DNA of 64,000 nt from Amphritea sp. (GTDB taxonomy: Bacteria > Pseudomonadota > Gammaproteobacteria > Pseudomonadales > Balneatricaceae): the NCBI RefSeq assembly GCF_016744155.1, contig NZ_JADGEW010000024.1:1-64000 (forward strand). The letters are read 5' to 3'. Shown piece by piece: positions 35,169 to 43,481 of the stretch; position 1 is the stretch's first letter; every line of letters begins with the position of its first letter. The position numbers were made by a program, and so were the translations under genes. Below the pieces are notes generated by a model. It saw only the letters and a program-made list of their open reading frames with translations. It was not told the origin of the DNA and did no database searches.

Positions 35169-36917
35169 ATGAATAAATATGTAGCGGACCAGAGTTCTAA
35201 GTTATCTGGTGCACAAGCCGTTGTCCGCTATTTGGCTGAGAGAGGCGTCAAATATATATATGGTTATCCGGGTGGCTCATTACTCCATATATATGATGCC
35301 CTCTATAAACAGGATGCAGTAAATCATGTTTTGGTACGTCATGAGCAATCCGCCACGCATATGGCCGATGCTTATGCACGGGCGACCGGCATCCCGGGAG
35401 TTGTATTGGTGACATCTGGCCCCGGTGTTACTAATACCGTGACGGGTATTGCAACTGCGTACATGGATTCAATCCCTATGATTGTTATCGCAGGGCAAGT
35501 TGTCAGTGATGAAATTGGTAGCGATGCTTTTCAGGAAACCGATGTTATTGGCTTAACCCTGCCGATTGTTAAACATAGTCTTGTTGTCGATGCCCCTCAG
35601 AACATAGCGAATATTTTAGAAAAAGCATTCCATATTGCCTCTACGGGGCGACCAGGGCCCGTGGTTGTAGTGATTCCAAAAGACATGACCGTTCCCGGCG
35701 AGCGTTTTCAATATGTTTCACCTAAGCCCGTTACGCTAAGGTCATATAAGCCAAATGTAAGTGGCCACATGGGGCAGATAAAGAAAGCATTTGAACTGAT
35801 TAAAAAAGCACAGCGACCGGTGATCTTGGCTGGAGGAGGTGTTGTATCTGACGATGCATCTAAAAGCTTATATCAGTTTGCAAAGGCACTGGGATTTCCC
35901 GTAGTCAATACCTTAATGGGCCTCGGCTCCTTTCCAGGGAGTGATCCACAGTTTTTAGGCATGCTGGGTTTGCATGGTAGTTATACGGCCAATATGGCAA
36001 TGCATCAAAGTGATTTGGTTATCAATATCGGTTCGAGATTGGACGATAGAATCACGAATGCCACAGATAAGTTCTGTCCATATGCCAAAATTATTCATGT
36101 TGATATTGATCCCGCATCAATTTCAAAAACTATCAGGGCTGATATTCCTATTGTCAGTACTGCAGCCTCATTTCTTGAAGAGATTCTGTTTCTTGTTGCC
36201 AAGGAGATGGAAGGCCGAATAGCTATTGATATTGTGGACTGGTTACAGAAAATTGACGCTTGGAAGGCGGAGCAGGAGCAAATTGGAATTTATCGCCCTG
36301 ATACAAGTATAAAGCCTCAACAGGTTATTGAGTCGGTATACAAGGCTACCAAGGGGAATGCCTTTATCTGCTCGGATGTTGGCCAGCATCAGATGTTTAC
36401 TGCACAGCATTATAAGTTTGATTTGCCCCGAAGATGGATTAACTCAGGTGGCTTGGGGACGATGGGTTTTGGGTTTCCTGCTGCTATGGGTGTTAAATTG
36501 AATTTCCAAGATCAGGATGTTGTATGTATTACCGGAGATGGAAGTATCCAGATGAATATTCAGGAGCTGTCGACCTGTTCGGAATACAATATTCCTGTAA
36601 AAATAATATGTCTGAACAATAATTCACTTGGTATGGTGCGTCAGCTACAGGATCTTAACTATGAAGGCAGGCATTCTAACTCCTATATGGAGTCTCTCCC
36701 TGACTTTGTGAAGCTTGTTGAGGCCTATGGCCATGTTGGTCTGGAGGTGTCGAGATTAGACCAATTAGATAGCATCATTGAAAAGGCATTCAGCATGACT
36801 GACCGCCTGGTTTTCGTGAATGTATTAGTTGACCCTGAAGAGCATGTGTATCCGATTCAAGTGCCACGGGGGGCCATGTGTGATATGTGGGTTAGTAAAA
36901 CGGAAAGAACAAATTGA
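35169..36917 (+). CDS. Acetohydroxyacid synthase large subunit, IlvI-like, without small subunit
   Basis: The 582-residue ThDP enzyme has the catalytic Glu in VRHEQSATHMADAYAR, FAD-domain residues, and the ThDP motif GDGSIQMNIQE with LNNNSLGM. The segment GRHSNSY, then PDFVKLVEAYGHVG, follows E. coli IlvI closely. The position just after GMVRQ is Leu493, where most acetohydroxyacid synthases have Trp. That Trp sets the preference for 2-oxobutyrate as second substrate, and its loss also gives herbicide resistance. No regulatory ilvH/ilvN gene follows, so the enzyme may be unregulated. ATG at 35169 replaces the longer frame start at 35076. It follows the E2 gene and may use pyruvate and 2-oxobutyrate. 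Confidence 0.85.
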   Translation: MNKYVADQSSKLSGAQAVVRYLAERGVKYIYGYPGGSLLHIYDALYKQDAVNHVLVRHEQSATHMADAYARATGIPGVVLVTSGPGVTNTVTGIATAYMDSIPMIVIAGQVVSDEIGSDAFQETDVIGLTLPIVKHSLVVDAPQNIANILEKAFHIASTGRPGPVVVVIPKDMTVPGERFQYVSPKPVTLRSYKPNVSGHMGQIKKAFELIKKAQRPVILAGGGVVSDDASKSLYQFAKALGFPVVNTLMGLGSFPGSDPQFLGMLGLHGSYTANMAMHQSDLVINIGSRLDDRITNATDKFCPYAKIIHVDIDPASISKTIRADIPIVSTAASFLEEILFLVAKEMEGRIAIDIVDWLQKIDAWKAEQEQIGIYRPDTSIKPQQVIESVYKATKGNAFICSDVGQHQMFTAQHYKFDLPRRWINSGGLGTMGFGFPAAMGVKLNFQDQDVVCITGDGSIQMNIQELSTCSEYNIPVKIICLNNNSLGMVRQLQDLNYEGRHSNSYMESLPDFVKLVEAYGHVGLEVSRLDQLDSIIEKAFSMTDRLVFVNVLVDPEEHVYPIQVPRGAMCDMWVSKTERTN

Positions 36918-37034
36918 ACATATGCTTACATGTCTGAAAAATTAGAGGGTAAGTAGTGGTAGATGAATTTATATTTTTTGCATTGATATGAAAATGTTAT
37001 AGTCGCGCATAGACACTTTCTTGAGCTCGATGCA

Positions 37035-37640
37035 ATGATGACAGATACTTCATTACCCTCCTTTTTCTTCAAAGACCTACCCTCTAGACAAGCGATAACG
37101 TTGAAAGCAGCTCTGTTCTTGTTTACAGAGAAAGGTTTTTTTAAAACATCGGTTCATGATGTGGCTGCTGAGGCCGGAGTTTCAATAGGGTTTATTTACC
37201 ATCACTTTAAAGACAAAGAGGGTATTGCTCGAGCGCTTTACAACTGCTTGTTGGAAAGAATAAATACTTTGATCGACGAAGTGGAAATGAAACACAAAAA
37301 GGTGAATGACCGTTGTTACGCTGTCATCAAAACGCTTTTTGTACTGACAGAAAATGAGCCACAAGTGATGCACTTCATCATACATGCGCGGCATAAAGAG
37401 TTCCTTCCGGAGGAGAAATCGATATGTTCTACGTCTGCTTTTGTGAGAATGAGAGGCTTTGTTTTTCTTGGTATAGAGAACGGTGAGATTAGAGATATGG
37501 ATCCGTTAGTAGCCGCCATGATTGTATATGGTGGAGCAATCAGAATGATCTGTCTAAGACTTGATGATGTAATTGAAACTCCGTTACCTGATATGTTGGA
37601 TAGTCTTTGGGAAAATACATGGCGTGGGCTTGACCCGTAA
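37035..37640 (+). CDS. TetR-family transcriptional regulator
   Basis: The 201-residue protein has a TetR N-terminal HTH (ALFLFTEKGFFKTSVHDVAAEAGVS, then IGFIYHHFKDKEGIARALY) and a variable C-terminal ligand domain. Two copies of an 18-bp palindrome lie just downstream, in front of the SQR-like gene, so it most likely represses that operon. Either of two adjacent ATG codons (37035, 37038) may be used. The ligand is unknown; a sulfur compound or a hydrocarbon oxidation product is suggested only by the neighbours. Confidence 0.9.
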   Translation: MMTDTSLPSFFFKDLPSRQAITLKAALFLFTEKGFFKTSVHDVAAEAGVSIGFIYHHFKDKEGIARALYNCLLERINTLIDEVEMKHKKVNDRCYAVIKTLFVLTENEPQVMHFIIHARHKEFLPEEKSICSTSAFVRMRGFVFLGIENGEIRDMDPLVAAMIVYGGAIRMICLRLDDVIETPLPDMLDSLWENTWRGLDP

Positions 37641-37660
37641 GTTTTTCTTTCCTAAGATCA

Positions 37661-37678
37661 AGAACGAATGTTCGTTCT
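37661..37678. promoter_or_regulatory. TetR-type operator 1
   Basis: AGAACGAATGTTCGTTCT is a palindrome with 8-bp arms around TG, followed by GTTTTT. It lies 20 bp after the tetR stop and 154 bp before the SQR-like start. Confidence 0.72.
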
Positions 37679-37758
37679 GTTTTTAAATAAGTACTAATTT
37701 CGCTATCTCTGGATAGGCTATATCAAAAATTGCCAGTAAAGAGGTAAAGGGTATTTAC

Positions 37759-37776
37759 AGAATGAACCTTCGTTCT
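37759..37776. promoter_or_regulatory. TetR-type operator 2
   Basis: AGAATGAACCTTCGTTCT repeats operator 1 with one changed arm base and a CC centre, again followed by GTTTTT. It lies 56 bp before the SQR-like ATG and 98 bp from operator 1. Confidence 0.72.
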
Positions 37777-37831
37777 GTTTTTGTTGGGTAGAAGAAATCC
37801 GTAATAAATATAAAAAGCTGGAGCTTTACAA

Positions 37832-39022
37832 ATGGCAAAGCGCATTTTGATTATAGGAGGGGGGATTGGTGGAACAATGACCGCTAATCACCTTGTTTCC
37901 AAACTTTATCCTGAGGTTAGTTCGAAAAAAGTAGAAGTCATGATGTTGTCCAATTCACCGTGGCACTACTATAAACCTGCGTTTATGTATGTGGCCTTTA
38001 ATAAGTTCTTTAAAGATGAATTAAGGCGACCACAGCAGAGCCTTTTACGGCCAGAAATAAAGTTTGTAGTGGATGAGGTTGCAGAGTTCGATTTCAGCGG
38101 TAGTCGGGTTAATTGTAGTAGTGGGCAATCATTTGATTATGATTACCTGATTATTTCTACCGGTTGTGTTCCATCTCCTGAACGTATCGAAGGTTTGAAA
38201 GAAGCGGGTGATCATTTCTATCAATACGATCCTGCAAGAAACTTAGCCAAAAAATTGATGACCATAGAAAAAGGTCGAATCTTTATTACGGTTAATTTCC
38301 CTAAAATGGCCAACGTTCCTCACCAGTGTGGTATCGCTCCTATCGAGACAACGTTGATGGTTGATGACTTGCTACGTAAACGTGGTGTGCGTGACAAAGT
38401 CGAGATTGTGTATACCTACCCAACGGTTGCTCAGCTATTACGTAACTGTCTCTTCTTACAAAAAGATACTTGCGATGTATTACCTACAGTGTTTGAACAG
38501 CGCGATATTAAGTTCCAGCGTAGCTTTACATTGGATCATGTTGATCCAGACAAGAAAATAGCAGTATCGGAAGAAGGGAAAGAAGAGGACTTTGACATTC
38601 TGATGGCGACTCCGCCTATCAGGGCTGTTGATGCAGTTATAAATTCTGGCGTTTCTAAGGCACCAAATAATGAAGGCTGGCTGCCAACCAATCATGAAAC
38701 GATGGAAGTGTATGGCTTGGAAAATGTCTTTGTGATGGGAGATACAGTGGATCTGCCGGTTAGTAAGGCGGGAGGATCATGCCACAGCCAGTCCCCGGTC
38801 ATTGTAAATAATATAGCGTCGCTGATTCGTCTAGGTCATCTATTTGACACTTACGATGGTCGGGTTGTTGCGATTGCACAGATGGGCTTGGAAGATGGCA
38901 TGCCGCTTTGGTATGACTATGAGTCTGATGTGCAACCGACACCGCCAAATAAGTTAGGAGGGCTGATGCGAAAAAGCTTTAATCGAGGCGTCTATTGGTC
39001 TGTCGCCCGTGGACTTGTTTAG
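37832..39022 (+). CDS. SQR-like FAD-dependent oxidoreductase
   Basis: The 396-residue flavoprotein has an N-terminal GGGIGGTMTANHL dinucleotide motif, the second FAD segment VFVMGDTVDLPVSKAG, and a C-terminal amphipathic region that would attach it to the membrane. Cys112, Cys166 and Cys317 sit in STGC, PHQCGIAP and GGSCHSQ, positions like the redox cysteines of sulfide:quinone oxidoreductases. It probably passes electrons from sulfide or another reduced sulfur donor to quinone. GGAG precedes the ATG. It is the first gene of an operon with DUF1641 (12 bp gap) behind two TetR-type operators. Confidence 0.82.
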   Translation: MAKRILIIGGGIGGTMTANHLVSKLYPEVSSKKVEVMMLSNSPWHYYKPAFMYVAFNKFFKDELRRPQQSLLRPEIKFVVDEVAEFDFSGSRVNCSSGQSFDYDYLIISTGCVPSPERIEGLKEAGDHFYQYDPARNLAKKLMTIEKGRIFITVNFPKMANVPHQCGIAPIETTLMVDDLLRKRGVRDKVEIVYTYPTVAQLLRNCLFLQKDTCDVLPTVFEQRDIKFQRSFTLDHVDPDKKIAVSEEGKEEDFDILMATPPIRAVDAVINSGVSKAPNNEGWLPTNHETMEVYGLENVFVMGDTVDLPVSKAGGSCHSQSPVIVNNIASLIRLGHLFDTYDGRVVAIAQMGLEDGMPLWYDYESDVQPTPPNKLGGLMRKSFNRGVYWSVARGLV

Positions 39023-39034
39023 GAGTGAATTGAA

Positions 39035-39457
39035 ATGAATATAACAAATAATACTGAATTACCTCTTGAACAGACAAATAGCATTCGTGAATTAAGTCCA
39101 GCCGCTCAAGCAGGTTTGGAAGAGTTGATTGATAAGGTTGAACCACTGTTGGCAGGGCGGCGCTTAAATCGCATTGTTGATGTTATGTCTATTACAGCAG
39201 ATGTCGTTGATATGACTGACGATTATATGATCGAAAAACTCTGTAAAGTTTATGAAGAAGCGATTGGCGGCATTTGGAATGCCGGCAACCTGGCTCGTAT
39301 GGCGGGGAGTGAAGTGCGCAACATGGAAGAGCCCCCGTCAACATGGGGATTAGTAAAAATGGCCCGTGATCCGGAAGTGCGTCGGGGATTGGCATTTATG
39401 ATCATGATGGCAAAAGGGCTTGGTCGACAAACAAGCGAGCCATTACCAGAAGAATAA
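39035..39457 (+). CDS. DUF1641-containing protein
   Basis: The 140-residue protein contains the DUF1641 helix near its C-terminus (DPEVRRGLAFMIMMAKGLG). DUF1641 proteins commonly accompany SQR-type flavoproteins and are thought to help their membrane or quinone contact, although the function is not established. AGGAG lies eight bases before the ATG. It directly follows the SQR-like gene and ends before a strong terminator. Confidence 0.85.
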   Translation: MNITNNTELPLEQTNSIRELSPAAQAGLEELIDKVEPLLAGRRLNRIVDVMSITADVVDMTDDYMIEKLCKVYEEAIGGIWNAGNLARMAGSEVRNMEEPPSTWGLVKMARDPEVRRGLAFMIMMAKGLGRQTSEPLPEE

Positions 39458-39498
39458 CCCCATAAGTATGTTCCGAAAGGAATTTACTCCAACCTTTT

Positions 39499-39522
39499 AG
39501 CCCTGTTTACAGGGCTTTTTTT
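39499..39522 (+). terminator. Strong rho-independent terminator after DUF1641 gene
   Basis: AGCCCTG, TTTA loop, CAGGGCT, then seven T. It lies 42 bp after the DUF1641 stop and only 14 bp before the next start codon. Confidence 0.92.
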
Positions 39523-39536
39523 AATTAGGCCCTGAA

Positions 39537-40232
39537 ATGATTAATAACCAACTTATCTATGTAACTGACCCTTTATGCCTTTGGTGTTATGGCATTGCAC
39601 CTGACCTGGATGCTTTTTTTGATTCTCTACCAGATGACCTTGAGAGCATTACAATTAACGGCGGTTTGTTTCCTGGGGCAGAGGCAAAGCTGGCAGATAA
39701 AAACTTTCAGAACTATCTGAAAAATGCAGCTGAGCAGGTAACAGAAAGAACCGGGCAAATTTTTAGTGAATCGTTTTGGGAATTACTGGCTTCGGATAAC
39801 TTTTATTATGACACTGAGCCCGCAGCTCGGGCATCCGTAGTGGTGAAGGAACTGGCTGGAGATAACAAAATGCGTAGCTTTATTCATAAGCTGCAAAAAG
39901 CAGTATTCGTTGATGGCCATAACCCTAACCTGGAGGATACCCTGAGTGAATTAGCGCACTCTTGTGGCGTTGATAAAGCAGAGTTTTTGGAAAAGTATCG
40001 CTCCGACTCAAGCCTGGAAATGACCCGTGGTGAATATGCCTTGGCGAAGACCATGAATGTGCGAGGCTTTCCTGCGCTAATTTATGCCGGTGAAGGAAAA
40101 GGTTTTCAAATTGCCGCTGGATACGCAACGCTTAAAGACCTCACCCAGGCATTTGATTATGCGAGAGAACAATGTGGTCAGCCTATATTGAATGATTCAG
40201 CAGCGGTTTGCGGAATGAATGGATGCCAATGA
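39537..40232 (+). CDS. DsbA-like thioredoxin-fold protein (CLWC)
   Basis: The 231-residue protein has a CLWC active-site motif near its N-terminus (YVTDPLCLWCYGIAPDL), a helical insert and a cis-Pro region (NVRGFPALIYAGEG), like the DsbA/FrnE group. It has no signal peptide, so it acts in the cytoplasm. Two more cysteines end the chain (VCGMNGC). FrnE-type proteins handle thiol redox stress. The start lies 14 bp after a strong terminator with no obvious promoter or ribosome-binding site, so expression may depend on read-through. Confidence 0.85.
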   Translation: MINNQLIYVTDPLCLWCYGIAPDLDAFFDSLPDDLESITINGGLFPGAEAKLADKNFQNYLKNAAEQVTERTGQIFSESFWELLASDNFYYDTEPAARASVVVKELAGDNKMRSFIHKLQKAVFVDGHNPNLEDTLSELAHSCGVDKAEFLEKYRSDSSLEMTRGEYALAKTMNVRGFPALIYAGEGKGFQIAAGYATLKDLTQAFDYAREQCGQPILNDSAAVCGMNGCQ

Positions 40233-40332
40233 CGGTTGATTCAGTTGATAACCTTTTCTGTCTTGGTAGGGAAAGTGTTTTTGATGCCTGGGAAGAAGTA
40301 ACTGTCTAAGGCTTTTTACGTGATTCTCATTT

Positions 40333-40374
40333 GGTGGGTGATGAAGTTAACTTTTAACCCACCCCCTTTTTTTT
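40333..40374 (+). terminator. Terminator between the DsbA-like gene and tmoF
   Basis: GGTGGGT and ACCCACC pair over a 17-base loop that itself contains the palindrome AAGTTAACTT, and are followed by three C and eight T on the plus strand. It would end the DsbA-like transcript. Confidence 0.75.
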
Positions 40375-40425
40375 CTGACTTAAATGTTGGGAAAAGGCGA
40401 TTAATGAAAACTTGATTCGACCCTC

Positions 40426-41406
40426 TTAAAAAAAACGGTCGAAATGTATTTTTGAAAATGAAACCCCATTTTCGACCATTAAAAGCTTTTGCATAGCATT
40501 TATCATTACCGGAGGGCCGCATAGGTAGAACTCGGTAGAAGTAAGGTCATCCAAATATTTAGGTAAAACGTCATGTATATAGCCAGTTTCTCCCTGCCAG
40601 TCGGATCCGGGCAAACTATCAGATAATACATTGATTAAGGTGAGGTTTGTGGCTTCCCCAAATAGCTCTTTAGCTACAATTAATTCATCTTCTATACGTG
40701 AGCCATAAAACACAAAAATTGGTTTCTCATATTCTTGTCTTATCAATGTCTGAACCATTGATAGCATGGGAGCAATTCCTGATCCGCCAGCAATGAAAAC
40801 TGATTTCTCTTCATCAGCAAGTGTTAAGCCTGATGTGCCATAAGGGCCATCAATATTAAGATCTACTACATCGGAGTATGCAAGTTGCTGTGAAACTTTC
40901 CCATCAGGAACTGTTTTAATAATAAATGTAAGTTTATTCCCGTTAACAGGGTTTGCCGCAGAGTAGGCTCTTGTACCAATCCCTGCGAGTTTCACCATAA
41001 AAAATTGGCCGGGTATAAATGAGGTTTCAGAATCTGTGTGTAGGTGTAGGGCAAACATCTCCTCAGATAAAAATTGTCTCTCTATTACTTTCGCGCTGAA
41101 ATTAGTGGGCTTGTACGCTGGTTGTTCCATCGTCAAGTTTGAGATCGATATCTCAAGATCGCTCGTAGGTTTACATTGGCAGGCTAGTAGTTTTCCTTTG
41201 CGGCGATCGCGAATAGATAAACCCGGGGCTTTAGGCCATAGTTCTTCAACTTCGCCTTCGATTAATTCAAATTTACAAGCGCCGCAACCACCTGAATTAC
41301 ATTCATAAGGGAATCCAATATTAGAGCGTAAGGCCGCGCTTAGTAACGTATCCTTAGAATCATTGTTATAGGAATAGCCGATATTGTTGTAGTTAATTTT
41401 GTACAT
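40426..41406 (-). CDS. tmoF: Diiron monooxygenase NADH reductase component (TmoF-like)
   Basis: The 326-residue reductase has an N-terminal plant-type [2Fe-2S] domain with the cysteines of CNSGGCGAC and a later LACQC, an FAD domain (RAYSAANP), and an NAD domain (GSGIAPMLSMVQ). It takes electrons from NADH to the Rieske ferredoxin. ATG at 41406 has AGGAG six bases upstream; the longer frame would run through two hairpins. It is the last gene of the tmoABCDEF-order operon, separated from tmoE by those hairpins. Confidence 0.93.
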   Translation of the reverse strand: MYKINYNNIGYSYNNDSKDTLLSAALRSNIGFPYECNSGGCGACKFELIEGEVEELWPKAPGLSIRDRRKGKLLACQCKPTSDLEISISNLTMEQPAYKPTNFSAKVIERQFLSEEMFALHLHTDSETSFIPGQFFMVKLAGIGTRAYSAANPVNGNKLTFIIKTVPDGKVSQQLAYSDVVDLNIDGPYGTSGLTLADEEKSVFIAGGSGIAPMLSMVQTLIRQEYEKPIFVFYGSRIEDELIVAKELFGEATNLTLINVLSDSLPGSDWQGETGYIHDVLPKYLDDLTSTEFYLCGPPVMINAMQKLLMVENGVSFSKIHFDRFF

Positions 41407-41424
41407 GAATAACTCCTGAAAAAG

Positions 41425-41468
41425 CCCCTTCAGGTTGCCCTGAAGGGGAAACTCCCTTGGAAAGGGAG
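41425..41468 (-). promoter_or_regulatory. Two tandem hairpins between tmoE and tmoF
   Basis: A perfect 10-bp stem (CCCCTTCAGG/CCTGAAGGGG, four-base loop, 41425-41448) and a 7-bp stem (CTCCCTT/AAGGGAG, 41452-41468) fill the only sizeable gap in this operon. Neither has a T-run on the minus strand. They may stabilise the upstream message or lower reductase output. Confidence 0.7.
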
Positions 41469-41471
41469 GGG

Positions 41472-42455
41472 TCAAGCGACCGCGAGGTGCGCCTGAAGGG
41501 TTGTGTTGTTATCCAGATATGCACGGGAATAATCAGGCCCCATAAGCATTGATAAATATCCTTGTGCGGCCTGATCTGCTAACGGCTGCCATTTATCAAG
41601 CCAAGCTTGAATAACATCATTATTTTCAGCGTTGGAAAGAGCTTGTTTTGCTAGTTCTTTAGCCCAACGGTTATGGCGTTCAGCGTCTTTTAACTGGCTA
41701 TCGATCAGAAGAGGGAGAAGCGTATCGTTATTCTCGTGAGCCATTGCTTGTAAGGGTTTTAATACACTCTCCATAATAGTGGGTTTTATAACTAGATTGA
41801 GACTGACAAATGCTTCGCCCCAGTCAAACGCGCAGAGTTGTTTTTCCATTAACTCACGTAACCCTTGCCATCCGGCCTCCTGTTCCCAAAGCTGGCGCTC
41901 ATTTTCACCAAAACCGACACTAGGGTAAGTGAGTCCTAATTCGTAAGTTCTGTAAGCTGTATGGGTAACCCAGCGTAAGCTATCTGCTGTTTGTAAAATG
42001 CAGCAATTAGAGATAGTGCTGGCAGGGGCCATCTGCTGAACATAAGCGGAAGAAATCTGCAAGCAATGAAATAGGTACCGAAGAGGTGCGTAACATTGAG
42101 CTTGTTTGTTTTGCCATCCCTCGTTAATCATAAGGTCATGTTCGCGCTCATTAAATTGATCGAACAAGCTTTGAACATGAGTTTCTTGACCATCTTGCAT
42201 CATGTTATAGGTGCGATAAACTAGCTGGTCAGGATCAGTAAATGCATCCCAATCGTCATGCTGTAAGGGTGACGCATTTCTATACTGTTTGTACCATAGG
42301 TTCATAGGGCAATCAGGGCTTAGTTCCCAGGGAGCATCGGGATTGTTGGTACTGTAATGTAGCTTACGGGAGACGATGTCATATTCACTTGGCTTCTTGC
42401 GCATTTCTGCCAAGTGGCTCCATGTACGTAGCGGTTTTTTAGATTCAAAGCTCAT
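41472..42455 (-). CDS. tmoE: Diiron monooxygenase hydroxylase beta subunit (TmoE-like)
   Basis: The 327-residue protein matches the beta subunits of toluene/phenol-type bacterial multicomponent monooxygenases: all-helical, Trp-rich, without metal ligands, starting KPLRTWSHLAEMRKKPSEYD. It packs with the alpha and gamma subunits as an (alpha beta gamma)2 hydroxylase. AGGAG lies six bases before the ATG. It follows tmoD by 12 bp. Confidence 0.93.
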   Translation of the reverse strand: MSFESKKPLRTWSHLAEMRKKPSEYDIVSRKLHYSTNNPDAPWELSPDCPMNLWYKQYRNASPLQHDDWDAFTDPDQLVYRTYNMMQDGQETHVQSLFDQFNEREHDLMINEGWQNKQAQCYAPLRYLFHCLQISSAYVQQMAPASTISNCCILQTADSLRWVTHTAYRTYELGLTYPSVGFGENERQLWEQEAGWQGLRELMEKQLCAFDWGEAFVSLNLVIKPTIMESVLKPLQAMAHENNDTLLPLLIDSQLKDAERHNRWAKELAKQALSNAENNDVIQAWLDKWQPLADQAAQGYLSMLMGPDYSRAYLDNNTTLQAHLAVA

Positions 42456-42467
42456 GGTGCTCTCCTT

Positions 42468-42779
42468 TTAAAGTGATTTCTCGAAATAGAAACGGACTTG
42501 ATCTTCATCAGCCATAATCTGTCCGGCAAACGATGCAAGGTTGATCTCTAACTCCTGCATGTTAAAAGGACGCCCAAGCTGTTCTTCTAGTGTTTTATGG
42601 GTAAGGATCAGTTCATCATTGGCCTCGATGCGTACATAAGCGCCTTTATCGGCAACTCTGATCTCTTTACCTGGGTTATCAATTTCTGCTGTTTCTATTA
42701 CTGCTTCAACCATATCGCCAGAGCGAATGATTGGGCCGACGTTATTATTGTGTAAAGTTTTATCGCCTAGCGTTGTCAT
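42468..42779 (-). CDS. tmoD: Monooxygenase effector protein (TmoD/MmoB/DmpM family)
   Basis: The 103-residue protein has no cofactor motifs and matches the coupling proteins of diiron monooxygenases. These dock on the hydroxylase and tune oxygen activation and regiospecificity. AAGG lies upstream of the ATG. It sits between the Rieske ferredoxin and beta-subunit genes, as in the tmo operon. Confidence 0.92.
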   Translation of the reverse strand: MTTLGDKTLHNNNVGPIIRSGDMVEAVIETAEIDNPGKEIRVADKGAYVRIEANDELILTHKTLEEQLGRPFNMQELEINLASFAGQIMADEDQVRFYFEKSL

Positions 42780-42852
42780 TTTGTTATCCTTATTCTTTAC
42801 AACTGTAAGGCCTTAGTTACTTTCAACATAGGCTTCTAATGTGGTTGCTTGC

Positions 42853-43191
42853 TTAGATGTGCGCCATATTCGGCGTAACCCCTTCCGTATGGACGTAAAC
42901 ATCATCGTCTTTAATCTCTACGGGATACTCTGCTAAGCAACAGTCCTCTGGATTGATCCCTTTTCCTGTTTTATCATCAAAGGTCCAGAGATGAGCCCGG
43001 CAAGTGATAACACCACTTTCATAGCTACCTTCAGATAATAGAATTTCTTGATGTGGGCACATCGCTTGATATGCTTTAACCCCTTTGTCTTCACAGTTTA
43101 CGATGAGGACTTCTGTGCCATCGGACGCCTCAAAGGTTCCCATTTCACCTTCCCAGATATCATCCATGGAACATATTTTTTCAAAGTTCAT
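42853..43191 (-). CDS. tmoC: Rieske-type ferredoxin (TmoC-like)
   Basis: The 112-residue ferredoxin carries the Rieske ligands Cys45, His47, Cys64 and His67 in CPHQ and CRAHLW, with the same numbering as toluene-4-monooxygenase TmoC. It passes electrons from the reductase to the hydroxylase. ATG at 43191 follows AAGGAG by six bases; the frame start at 43209 lies inside the upstream gene. Confidence 0.94.
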   Translation of the reverse strand: MNFEKICSMDDIWEGEMGTFEASDGTEVLIVNCEDKGVKAYQAMCPHQEILLSEGSYESGVITCRAHLWTFDDKTGKGINPEDCCLAEYPVEIKDDDVYVHTEGVTPNMAHI

Positions 43192-43201
43192 GGGAGACTC
43201 C

Positions 43202-43453
43202 TTACTCAAATATCACATCAATAATTTCAGTGGGTTTGAGCCCACTTTCGGCAACCGTCATTGAACGAGGAAAAGGGACAGTAGTTTGGTGTCGGCAAAC
43301 GCGCATCACACCATCACGAGGTTTAACACGACGATTGATACAGTGATAAGCAACTTTCTCGGCAACCTGATCCATAGTGTCAGCATCATCTACAGGAATT
43401 AGTTGTACCAAGAAGTCTTTTTCTAGGGCTGCGTGTAAAGGAAATAGTGACAT
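43202..43453 (-). CDS. tmoB: Diiron monooxygenase hydroxylase gamma subunit (TmoB-like)
   Basis: The 83-residue protein, starting [20 protein letters not shown], matches TmoB gamma subunits, small ubiquitin-like proteins bound to the alpha subunit. ATG at 43453 follows AAGGAG by seven bases; the longer frame to 43540 overlaps tmoA and lacks such a site. It lies between tmoA and tmoC. Confidence 0.93.
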   Translation of the reverse strand: MSLFPLHAALEKDFLVQLIPVDDADTMDQVAEKVAYHCINRRVKPRDGVMRVCRHQTTVPFPRSMTVAESGLKPTEIIDVIFE

Positions 43454-43481
43454 CTTATTGCTCCTTCGTTGGCTAAGCGGA

